A stretch of DNA of 6,770 nt from Longimicrobium sp. (GCA_030446945.1 JAUJMI010000208.1:1-6770); one strand, 5' to 3'; numbered from the stretch's first letter, positions 1 to 5,395 are shown. A program made the numbers and translations. The notes: generated from the letters alone by a model not told the origin.

Positions 1-1427
1 CCGCCGAACTCCACCACCAGCTCGGCGATGTCGTGCGCGATCCCCTGCATCCGCTGCACGTCCTCGCCGCGCTTGAGGTCCAGGTCCACGCGGATGTGCA
101 GGCAACCCTGCCCCGCGTGCCCGAAGTACCCCGTCGTGGTGCCGTGGCGGTTGACGATCTCCTCGAAGCGGCGCGTGTAGTCGCCCAGCCGCTCGGGGGG
201 GACGCCGGTGTCCTCGACGAACTCCTGCGGCTTGATGTTCTTGTTGGGGGTCGTGAGGTAGAGGAGCCCCGTGGCCGCCTGGCGCAGCGCCCACGCCGCC
301 GCCTGCTCGCGCGCCGTGAGGTAGGCGTTGGCCTGCGGCGCGCCGGGGAGGGTCTTGGCGCGCGCGGCGAAATCGTGCGCCAGCCCCGCGACCTCCTCGG
401 GCGAGTCGCCGCTGAACTCGCAGAAGAGGACGCCCAGCGCGTCCGGCGCGGCCATGGCGGCGGTGTCGCGGAACTCGATCAGCGAGCGCGCGCCCTGCAG
501 CACCCGGCTGTCCACGATCTCCAGCGCCGAAAGCCCGCGCTCCAGGAGGATGGCGGGGACGGCGTCCATCGAGGTGAAGCGCTCGCGGAAGGAGAGCAGC
601 ACCAGCGACCGGGCGGGCGGCACGGGCACCAGCCCCAGCTCCGCCTCCACCACGGTGGCCAGCGTCCCCTCTGAGCCGACGATGAGGGAGGCGAGGTTGA
701 GGGTGTCGCCCTGCAGCATCGCGTCGAAGTTGTAGCCGGAGACGCGCCGCGGGATCCTGGGGTAGCGGGCGAGGATGCGCTCGCGCTCCGGCTCCAGGAT
801 GCCGAGCACGGCGCGCGCGATCTCCCCCTCCAGCCCCGGCATCTGCGCCACCTCTTCCCGCGCGACGGAGCCAAAGTGGGCGCAGCGCCCGTCTGCGGTG
901 ATGCACTCCAGCGAGTGCACGTGGTCGCCCGTCTTGCCGTACACCAGCGAGCGGGCGCCGCAGGAGTTGTTGCCGATCATCCCGCCCAGCGCGCACTGGC
1001 GGATGGTGGCCGGATCGGGCCCGAAGTGGAGCCCGTACGGCGCGGCGGCGCGGTTGAGGCGGTCGAGCCGCAGCCCCGGCTGCACCCGCGCGCGCCTGCG
1101 GTCCGGGTCGATCTCGATGACCCGGTTCATGTACTTGGTGAAGTCCATCACCAGCGCCGCCCCCACCGTCTGCCCGGCGAGCGCGGTCCCCCCGCCGCGC
1201 GGCAGGATGGCGACGCCGGCCTCCGCCGCCAGCTTCACCGTCGCCTCCACGTCCGCCGCCTCCCTCGGCACCACCACGCCGACGGGCAGGAACTGGTAGA
1301 GCGACGCATCGGTGCTGTACAGGAGGCGCGACTTGGCGTCGAAGCGCACCTCGCCGCGCACCTTTTCCTTGAGCGCGCGCTGGAGCTTCGCCGCGCGCGG
1401 ATCGTTCTGGACGACGGGGAGGGGCAA
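1..1427 (-). CDS. FAD-binding oxidoreductase, D-2-hydroxyglutarate/D-lactate dehydrogenase type, probably the N-terminal half of a fused FAD/Fe-S enzyme (partial)
   Basis: This gene runs off the left edge; 475 codons are visible with no stop or frameshift. The product belongs to the PCMH-type (FAD_binding_4) flavoenzymes that oxidise D-2-hydroxy acids and pass electrons on to the respiratory chain. FAD-domain motifs seen are PRGGGTALAGQTV (about residues 76-88), NNSCGARSLVYGKTGDHV (153-170) and GSEGTLATV (251-259). The FAD-oxidase C-terminal domain starts near residue 268 and contains FVEDTGVP (403-410) and GHAGQGCLHVR (436-446). The paired His residues 437 and 444 match the pair that binds an active-site metal in this family. 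The FVEDT plus GHxxxGCLHVR combination is typical of the roughly 1000-residue YdiJ-like proteins, which carry a C-terminal Fe-S/CCG domain; that part would lie outside the window, so the fusion is inferred. The start is taken as TTG at 1427, giving MPLPVVQNDPRAAK, with a weak AGG nine bases upstream; an in-frame GTG at 1508 is possible but less likely. Substrate is not determinable here. Confidence 0.9.
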   Translation of the reverse strand, partial: MPLPVVQNDPRAAKLQRALKEKVRGEVRFDAKSRLLYSTDASLYQFLPVGVVVPREAADVEATVKLAAEAGVAILPRGGGTALAGQTVGAALVMDFTKYMNRVIEIDPDRRRARVQPGLRLDRLNRAAAPYGLHFGPDPATIRQCALGGMIGNNSCGARSLVYGKTGDHVHSLECITADGRCAHFGSVAREEVAQMPGLEGEIARAVLGILEPERERILARYPRIPRRVSGYNFDAMLQGDTLNLASLIVGSEGTLATVVEAELGLVPVPPARSLVLLSFRERFTSMDAVPAILLERGLSALEIVDSRVLQGARSLIEFRDTAAMAAPDALGVLFCEFSGDSPEEVAGLAHDFAARAKTLPGAPQANAYLTAREQAAAWALRQAATGLLYLTTPNKNIKPQEFVEDTGVPPERLGDYTRRFEEIVNRHGTTTGYFGHAGQGCLHIRVDLDLKRGEDVQRMQGIAHDIAELVVEFG

Positions 1428-1467
1428 GGGAGTAGGCCTGCTTGGGTGCTGGGTTGGGTTCGGACCG

Positions 1468-1526
1468 TAGTGCGTGAGTGCGTCGGTGCGCTCCGTATCC
1501 AAACGCACTCACGCACTAACGCACTT
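1468..1526. repeat. Octamer-based inverted repeat (16-bp perfect arms)
   Basis: The left arm TAGTGCGTGAGTGCGT (1468-1483) is the exact reverse complement of ACGCACTCACGCACTA (1503-1518), with a 19-base spacer. The right arm is itself a tandem octamer, ACGCACTC-ACGCACTA-ACGCACTT (1503-1526), three copies differing only in the last base; the left arm carries two copies in the opposite sense plus a degenerate GGTGCG. In RNA either strand would form a 16-bp hairpin. It lies between divergent genes, in the probable leader of the minus-strand oxidoreductase, and encodes nothing recognisable. It could be a dispersed intergenic repeat, a leader hairpin, or a protein-binding array. Confidence 0.8.
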
Positions 1527-1535
1527 CCGTTCTGA

Positions 1536-1563
1536 AACATATCCGGCACGGATCGTCCGGCAA
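1536..1563 (-). promoter_or_regulatory. Candidate sigma70-type promoter for the FAD oxidoreductase
   Basis: Read on the minus strand, TTGCCG (1563-1558, four of six bases of TTGACA) is followed after 16 bases by TATGTT (1541-1536, four of six of TATAAT). This sits in one of the few AT-rich patches of the intergenic region. Transcription would start near 1529, leaving about 100 bases of leader before the TTG start at 1427 and placing the octamer inverted repeat in that leader. The match was made by eye; sigma-factor preferences of this organism are unknown. Confidence 0.4.
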
Positions 1564-1583
1564 CTTGCCCGCCGTCCGCGGCG

Positions 1584-1611
1584 TGGAACCCCCGCCGCGA
1601 AGGGGGTACCA
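1584..1611. other. Intergenic hairpin with one A-A mismatch
   Basis: TGGAACCCCC (1584-1593) pairs with GGGGGTACCA (1602-1611), giving nine pairs interrupted by a single A-A mismatch around an 8-base loop. No T-run follows on either strand, so it is not a standard intrinsic terminator. It lies about 54 bases before the ATG at 1665 and could be in that gene's leader, or could be chance pairing in GC-rich DNA. Confidence 0.35.
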
Positions 1612-1664
1612 GAGGTCCGTGGCGCGAGGGGCGTGCGCCCGTGCTCGCAACCGGATTGCCGCCC

Positions 1665-2222
1665 ATGCACGTATATCTTCGAGACGAGCCCGTCGAGCTC
1701 GAGCTCCGCGAAGTGGACCACGAGGGGCTCCTTCCGGAAGAGGCAGAGCTGATCCCCGTGGCGTTCTACGCCGACGGCAACGATCGCCCGTCGTTCCGCG
1801 CCCTCCTGCCGCCGGAGACGCTGGCGATCCTGGAGGAAGCGCTGCAGACGCCCGTGCAGCTCGGCCTCCTGGCCGAGGAGCCGGAGGAGGCCACCGCCGA
1901 GATCCACGCCATGGTCGGCCTCTCCATCCCCGTCGACCAGCTCCCGGAAGGGATCTCCACCGACGGCGAGGAAGAAGGCCCCGACGAGGAGCTGGAGCCC
2001 TGGCAGTCCGCCCCCTCCGCCGATGCCTGGCGCGGCGAGGGCGCCGAGCCGGACGAGGCGCCGCGCACCGTCATGCTGGCCTTCGCCCCCCTCGTGCGCC
2101 TCACCCGCCGCTTCCCCGACGACTTCGGCGAAGAGCTCGCCGACCTCCTGGAGAGCGCCCTCTCCGGCGCCACCAAGCCCTCGCTGGAGGCGCGCGTGGA
2201 CCGGATGCTGGGCGGGCCCTGA
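1665..2222 (+). CDS. Hypothetical acidic protein, 185 residues
   Basis: I do not recognise this protein. It is rich in Asp and Glu. Three zones are visible: a first part (about 1-95, beginning MHVYLRDEPVELELREVDHEG) with mixed strand and helix character, including ETLAILEEAL near 51-60; an acidic, low-complexity linker (about 96-133, with EEEGPDEELE at 102-111); and a probably helical tail (134-185) containing LVRLTRRFPDDFGEELADLL. There is no signal peptide, membrane segment or catalytic motif, so it is probably cytoplasmic. Strong G/C third-position bias and an intact frame support it as real. The start is uncertain: ATG 1665 has only a weak GGA nine bases upstream, while an in-frame GTG at 1641 (adding 8 residues) has AGGGG at a reasonable distance. 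ATG is preferred because the added codons (GCA, GGA, TTG) are atypical of this gene. It is divergent from the oxidoreductase and convergent with the sugar dehydrogenase, so it appears monocistronic. Confidence 0.75.
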   Translation: MHVYLRDEPVELELREVDHEGLLPEEAELIPVAFYADGNDRPSFRALLPPETLAILEEALQTPVQLGLLAEEPEEATAEIHAMVGLSIPVDQLPEGISTDGEEEGPDEELEPWQSAPSADAWRGEGAEPDEAPRTVMLAFAPLVRLTRRFPDDFGEELADLLESALSGATKPSLEARVDRMLGGP

Positions 2223-2239
2223 ACGGCCGCATCAGCCGG

Positions 2240-2311
2240 GATTGGATGGTCTCACGCGGAGGCACAGAGAAGAACCCATCTGCGTGCCTCTGTGTCTAGG
2301 TGTGAGCCAAT
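2240..2311. terminator. Imperfect inverted repeat between convergent genes, possible bidirectional terminator
   Basis: CTCACGCGGAGGCACAGAG (2251-2269) faces CTCTGTGTCTAGGTGTGAG (2288-2306); 15 of 19 positions pair, with an 18-base loop. Outside this, ATTGG (2241-2245) can pair with CCAAT (2307-2311) across a 5-base bulge. It begins about 29 bases after the stop of the upstream plus gene and lies about 85 bases past the stop of the minus-strand dehydrogenase. Its position suits a bidirectional terminator, but there is no T-run. A 15-base stretch of the left arm recurs at 3587-3601, so it may instead be a copy of a dispersed palindromic repeat. Confidence 0.5.
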
Positions 2312-2341
2312 CAGTTCGGGGCTGCGTCGTGATGCGCGCCT

Positions 2342-2359
2342 CGTAGCGCAGCGGCTACG
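2342..2359. other. Small hairpin downstream of the sugar dehydrogenase
   Basis: CGTAGC (2342-2347) pairs perfectly with GCTACG (2354-2359) around a 6-base loop, about 32 bases beyond the minus-strand stop codon. No T-run follows in either direction. It might assist 3'-end formation of the dehydrogenase mRNA, but a 6-bp stem is weak evidence in DNA of this composition. Confidence 0.25.
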
Positions 2360-2390
2360 TGCCGGATCCGACCTCCGTGCTCCGGGTTGT

Positions 2391-3518
2391 TCACCTCGGC
2401 ACGATGCGGAGCAGGAGGTCGTCGCCGGGTCGGGGGTCGCCGCGGCCGTCGCGGTTGCTGGTGGTGAGGTAGACGGAGCCGTCCGGGGCCATGGCGACGG
2501 CGCGGATGCGGCCGAGCTGGCCGCGGAAGAGCGTCTCCTGCGCGACGGCGCGCCAGCCGGTGCCGGGAGCGCGCTGGAGGACGACGCGGAGGAGCGCCTC
2601 GCCGCGGAGCGTGGCGACGAGGGCGTTCCCGCGCCAGGGGAGCGAGGTTCCCGTGTAGAAGGCCAGGGCTCCGGCAGCCACGGCCGGGGTCCACTCCACC
2701 AGCGGGCGCACGAAGCCGGGGCCGCCCTGGTCGCCGGCGGCGCCGGGCCAGCCGTAGTTGCCGCCGGGGCGGATGGCGTTGAGCTCGTCGCGCCCGGCGC
2801 GGAAGAACTCGCGGGGGAGGCGCGTGGGGCCATGGTCCGGCGCGAACAGCTCCCCCGTGTCCGGGTGCCAGGCGAGGCCCTGCGGGTTGCGCACGCCGAG
2901 CGCGTACACCCGCGATCCGGGCCGTGGGTTGTCCGCGGGGGCGCCGCCGTCGGGGCGGATGCGGAGCACCTTCCCCAGCAGCGACGCGGTGTCCTGGGCC
3001 TCGCCCGGGCGCGTGGCGTCGCCGGTGGAGAGGTAGAGCATTCCATCCGGGCCGAAGCGCAGCGCCGCGCCCGCGTGGTAGCGCGCAACGCGAATCCCTC
3101 CCAGCACCAGCCGCCGGTCCACCCCGCGCCCGCCGCGCTCCGTAAGCCGGTAGACGCGGTTCTCGGCGCGCCCCTCGCCGGCCGCGAAGCTCCCCACCAC
3201 GTACAGGTGGCCGCTGTGCGCGAAGTCCGGTGCCAGGGCGATACCCATCAGGCCCAGCTCGCTGCGGCGCGCCACCTCCAGCACCGCCCACGGCTCCGGA
3301 CGCAGCACCCCGTTCTCGATCACCCGTATCCGCCCCGGACGCTCGGTCACGAAGATGCGCCCGTCCGGCGCGAACGCCACGTCCCACGGCACCTGCAAGC
3401 CGCTGGCGACTGTGTCCAGCGCGAGCCGCGGGGTGGAGGGCGCCGGGGGGAGCCGGGTCGGCGAGCCGCCGCAGCCCGCGAGGAACGCCACGAGGAGCGC
3501 GATCGGGAGACGATGCAT
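2391..3518 (-). CDS. PQQ-dependent sugar dehydrogenase (glucose/sorbosone dehydrogenase family), lipoprotein
   Basis: The 375-residue product is a six-bladed beta-propeller quinoprotein of the soluble glucose dehydrogenase / aldose sugar dehydrogenase family, which oxidises aldoses in the periplasm using PQQ and calcium. Signature segments are LQVPWDVAFAPDGRIFVTER (41-60), GLMGIALAPDF (89-99), YHAGAALRFGPDGMLYLSTG (147-166), GVRNPQGLAWHPDTG (208-222), NAIRPGGNYGWP (247-258) and TTSNRDGRGDPRPGDDLL (352-369). His148 aligns with the catalytic base of the family and Arg210 with the conserved PQQ-contacting arginine. The N-terminus MHRLPIALLVAFLAGCGG is a lipoprotein signal with lipobox LAGC and Cys16 as the lipidated residue. 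That fixes ATG 3518 as the preferred start; an in-frame ATG at 3557 would add 13 residues ahead of a normal signal. Neither has a good ribosome-binding site. The HxGGRL usually seen after the catalytic His is HAGAAL here. No PQQ synthesis gene is in the window, and the substrate cannot be told from sequence alone. Confidence 0.92.
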   Translation of the reverse strand: MHRLPIALLVAFLAGCGGSPTRLPPAPSTPRLALDTVASGLQVPWDVAFAPDGRIFVTERPGRIRVIENGVLRPEPWAVLEVARRSELGLMGIALAPDFAHSGHLYVVGSFAAGEGRAENRVYRLTERGGRGVDRRLVLGGIRVARYHAGAALRFGPDGMLYLSTGDATRPGEAQDTASLLGKVLRIRPDGGAPADNPRPGSRVYALGVRNPQGLAWHPDTGELFAPDHGPTRLPREFFRAGRDELNAIRPGGNYGWPGAAGDQGGPGFVRPLVEWTPAVAAGALAFYTGTSLPWRGNALVATLRGEALLRVVLQRAPGTGWRAVAQETLFRGQLGRIRAVAMAPDGSVYLTTSNRDGRGDPRPGDDLLLRIVPR

Positions 3519-3586
3519 GCGTGCGGCGCGTGCACGTTCCGCACCCTCGCCGCCCATCGGCCGGGCTGAACGGGCGGGGCTCATAA

Positions 3587-3635
3587 GGAGACACAGAGGA
3601 GAGGCGCGGAGAGATCTCTCCGCGCCTCCTCTTTT
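3587..3635. repeat. Perfect 28-bp palindrome with bulged extension
   Basis: GAGGCGCGGAGAGA (3601-3614) is followed directly by its reverse complement TCTCTCCGCGCCTC (3615-3628). Beyond a 2-base bulge (3599-3600), AGAG (3595-3598) pairs with CTCT (3629-3632), and the plus strand then reads TTT. The element sits between two minus-strand genes, 30 bases past the stop of the upstream lipoprotein gene, where a hairpin would attenuate or end its transcript; on that strand the sequence after the stem is pyrimidine-rich rather than a true T-run. The stretch 3587-3601 matches 13 of 15 bases of 2258-2272, so this is probably one copy of a dispersed repeat family. Confidence 0.7.
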
Positions 3636-3658
3636 CATCCCCCCCTCCCGCGATGCCG

Positions 3659-4099
3659 TCAGCGCTCGACGGTGAAGGGAGGGGTGTGGATGCGGCCCAC
3701 GTCGCCGCTCCGCATCCGCTCGATGGCGGTGGTCATGCGGTACTCGCCCGGCTGCCACTCCGCCGTGATCGGCTCCCTGTAGTGCGTCTCCGCCCCGGGC
3801 GCGAGGATGCGCAGCTCCAGCGTGCAGATGCGGGTCTGCGGGATGGGCTTCCACGACCCACCGGTTCTGATCTCCCGCGACGATCCGCAGAGGTTGTAGC
3901 CGAGTGGCTGACCGGTCCCGTTGCGCAGCACGATGGTGGCGCTGTCGCCCTGCCGGTACGTGGAACGCTCGGCCTGGTAGGTGATCAGGATCGCACCGGG
4001 AAGCGGCGAAAGCTGCCGGCCCGGGGGTGAATCGGTCGATGACGACGAACACCCCAGCGCGAGCAGGGCGGCGAGCGGCAGCAGGACGAGGGCGCGCAT
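3659..4099 (-). CDS. Small lipoprotein with probable Ig-like beta-sandwich domain
   Basis: The 146-residue product starts MRALVLLPLAALLALGCSSS: a short basic n-region, a hydrophobic core and a relaxed lipobox (ALGC, Cys17), so it is predicted to be a lipoprotein anchored in the membrane. A Ser/Thr/Pro linker (18-35) is followed by a compact, strand-rich domain (about 36-146). Its YRQGDSATIVLRNGTGQPLG (48-67), APGAETHYREPI (100-111) and WQPGEYRMTT (115-124) have the look of bacterial Ig-like domains, in which an NGT/NxS turn follows a TxxLRN strand and an LxPGE turn comes late. Cys71 and Cys92 are the only cysteines after the lipobox and could form a disulfide between strands. No enzymatic motif is seen, so a structural, binding or inhibitor role is possible but unproven. 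The start ATG 4099 is fixed by the signal peptide; its ribosome-binding site is weak. It is co-directional with the sugar dehydrogenase, 140 bases downstream of it in transcription, and divergent from gluQ. Confidence 0.82.
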   Translation of the reverse strand: MRALVLLPLAALLALGCSSSSTDSPPGRQLSPLPGAILITYQAERSTYRQGDSATIVLRNGTGQPLGYNLCGSSREIRTGGSWKPIPQTRICTLELRILAPGAETHYREPITAEWQPGEYRMTTAIERMRSGDVGRIHTPPFTVER

Positions 4100-4155
4100 G
4101 TCGGGTTCCGTGAGTTGCGGGATCGTGTTGCATAGACAACGAGCGGCGTGCGGGG

Positions 4156-4174
4156 GGTGTGACACCGGCCCGGT
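4156..4174. promoter_or_regulatory. Overlapping short palindromes in the divergent intergenic region
   Basis: The 108-base gap between the lipoprotein gene and gluQ holds two short symmetric sequences sharing their edges: GGTGT-G-ACACC (4156-4166) and ACCGG-C-CCGGT (4164-4174). Symmetric sites between divergent genes can be operators, but arms of 5 bp arise easily by chance in DNA this GC-rich. Confidence 0.2.
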
Positions 4175-4195
4175 GCGCGCATCCGCCGGCCGCCT

Positions 4196-4201
4196 TATTC
4201 T
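4196..4201 (+). promoter_or_regulatory. Candidate -10 element for a leaderless gluQ transcript
   Basis: TATTCT matches TATAAT at four of six positions and fits the looser TANNNT form. Six bases (4202-4207) separate it from the ATG at 4208, so transcription starting seven bases downstream of the hexamer would begin at the A of the start codon. There is no Shine-Dalgarno sequence in front of this ATG, which fits a leaderless mRNA. No convincing -35 hexamer is seen at the usual distance. Confidence 0.4.
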
Positions 4202-4207
4202 CCCCGC

Positions 4208-5206
4208 ATGACGGATTCGTTCCCCGCACCCTGCCGAGGCCGCTTCGCGCCGAGCCCCACGGGCGCGCTGCACGTCGGCAACGCGCGCACGGCGCTGCTG
4301 GCGTGGCTGCACGCGCGGGCGGCGGGCGGCACTTTCGTGATGCGGGTGGAGGACCTGGACTTCGGGCGCGTGCGGCCGGGAATCATGGAGGCGCAGCTCG
4401 ACGACCTCCGCTGGCTGGGGCTGGACTGGGACGAAGGTCCGGACGCCGGCGGCCCCCACGCGCCCTACGTGCAGTCCGAGCGGGTCGCGCTCTACGAGGA
4501 CGCCCTGCGGCGCCTGGCCCGCGACGGCCACCTCTTCGCCTGCGGCTGCTCGCGGCGCGACATCGCGGCGGCCGCCAGCGCCCCGCACGCCGGCGAGGAA
4601 GGCCCCCGCTACTCCGGGATGTGCCGCCGCCACCCCGTCCCCGGCGACGCCGTCAGCATCACGCGCTGGGCGGTCTCCGAGCGCGCCCTCCGCTTCCGCG
4701 TGGACGACGCGGAGGAGGAGGTTTGTTTCGACGATGGCGTGCAGGGGCGCGCCTGCTTCCGCCCGGCCGCGGACACGGGGGACTTCGTGGTGCGGCGCAA
4801 GGATGGCTTGGCCGCCTACCAGCTCGCCGTGGTGGTGGACGACGCCGCGATGGGGATCACCGACGTGGTGCGCGGCGGCGACCTGCTGGGCTCCACCGCG
4901 CGCCAGATCCTCCTCTTCCGCGCGCTGGGCCTCCCCGCGCCGCGCTACGCCCACGTCCCGCTCATGCTGGGCGCGGACGGCGAGCGCCTCGCCAAGCGGC
5001 ACGGCTCCGTCTCGCTGGCCGAGCTGCGCGGCGAAGGGGTCGCGCCGGAAAAGGTGGCCGGCTGGCTGGCCTCCACCTGCGGCCTCGCGGAGCCGGGCGA
5101 GCACGTCCTCCCCGCCGACCTCGTCCCCCGCTTCTCCACGAGCCTCATCCCCGCCGCGCCCACGATCGTGACCGGCGCCTCGCTGGCCGCGCTGCGAACG
5201 CGCTGA
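4208..5206 (+). CDS. gluQ: Glutamyl-Q tRNA(Asp) synthetase
   Basis: This 332-residue protein is a glutamyl-tRNA synthetase paralogue that lacks the anticodon-binding half. GluQRS activates glutamate with ATP and attaches it to the queuosine at position 34 of tRNA(Asp), a cytoplasmic tRNA modification. The catalytic Rossmann fold opens with RFAPSPTGALHVGNARTALL (12-31), whose HVGN (22-25) is the HIGH-type ATP motif, followed by MRVEDLD (45-51). A zinc site is formed by Cys112, Cys114, Tyr135 and Cys139, the CxC...YxxxC arrangement typical of GluQRS. The KMSKS-type loop is AKRHGS (262-267). The sequence ends soon after the catalytic core, as expected; about 300 residues is usual for the family. 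ATG 4208 is chosen because the conserved RFAPSPTG begins 11 residues later and nothing coding-like precedes it; no Shine-Dalgarno sequence is visible. No queuosine synthesis gene and no dksA are adjacent, so the gene looks free-standing here. Confidence 0.96.
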   Translation: MTDSFPAPCRGRFAPSPTGALHVGNARTALLAWLHARAAGGTFVMRVEDLDFGRVRPGIMEAQLDDLRWLGLDWDEGPDAGGPHAPYVQSERVALYEDALRRLARDGHLFACGCSRRDIAAAASAPHAGEEGPRYSGMCRRHPVPGDAVSITRWAVSERALRFRVDDAEEEVCFDDGVQGRACFRPAADTGDFVVRRKDGLAAYQLAVVVDDAAMGITDVVRGGDLLGSTARQILLFRALGLPAPRYAHVPLMLGADGERLAKRHGSVSLAELRGEGVAPEKVAGWLASTCGLAEPGEHVLPADLVPRFSTSLIPAAPTIVTGASLAALRTR

Positions 5207-5253
5207 CTTCGCGCGCACTCCGCACCCTGACGCCCGGCGCTTCGTGCGCGAAG
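5207..5253 (+). terminator. Weak terminator-like inverted repeat after gluQ
   Basis: CTTCGCGC (5207-5214) is the reverse complement of GCGCGAAG (5246-5253), with a further AC/GT pairing possible across a 2-base bulge. It starts immediately after the gluQ stop. The loop is about 31 bases and no T-run follows, so termination is only a possibility. Confidence 0.25.
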
Positions 5254-5303
5254 TGGGAAAAGATTGCCGGTTCCACGCCGGCTCCCGCCGGGCGCACCGG
5301 GGA

Positions 5304-5320
5304 GCGTGGCACGGCCACGC
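5304..5320. other. Short perfect hairpin
   Basis: GCGTGGC (5304-5310) and GCCACGC (5314-5320) form a perfect 7-bp stem with a 3-base loop. No T-run follows. It lies about 100 bases past gluQ and upstream of the proposed promoter of the barrel-protein gene, so it could contribute to the 3' end of the gluQ mRNA. Confidence 0.3.
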
Positions 5321-5395
5321 GCACCCATCCAACTGCGCCGCACGCACTTAGCCCCGCCCTCGGCGACCGCTATTCCGCATCGGCGGGCGAACGCT

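Noticed and set aside
1503..1526. A CRISPR-like array
   Set aside because: The units are 8 bases, directly abutting and without spacers; no cas gene is present.
33..1535. Several plus-strand frames opposite the FAD oxidoreductase
   Set aside because: They are antisense shadows rich in Arg, Ala and Pro; the minus-strand frame carries conserved flavoenzyme motifs throughout.
1671..1678. TATATCTT as a -10 element resembling that before the barrel gene
   Set aside because: It lies inside codons 3-5 of the acidic protein just after its ATG, so it cannot be that gene's promoter.
2292..3569. A long plus-strand frame opposite the sugar dehydrogenase
   Set aside because: Its translation has no recognisable motif and its composition is the usual shadow of a GC-rich gene; the minus-strand frame carries all the family signatures.
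2391..4229. A single 612-codon minus-strand reading frame covering the sugar dehydrogenase and far upstream
   Set aside because: Only the part from 3518 down looks like a protein. The upstream part crosses the palindrome and the lipoprotein gene in a different frame, and the lipoprotein signal at 3518 marks a natural start.
3659..5347. A 562-codon minus-strand frame running antisense through gluQ into the lipoprotein
   Set aside because: The upstream portion is a low-complexity Arg/Ala/Gly shadow of gluQ codons; the signal peptide at 4099 begins the real gene.
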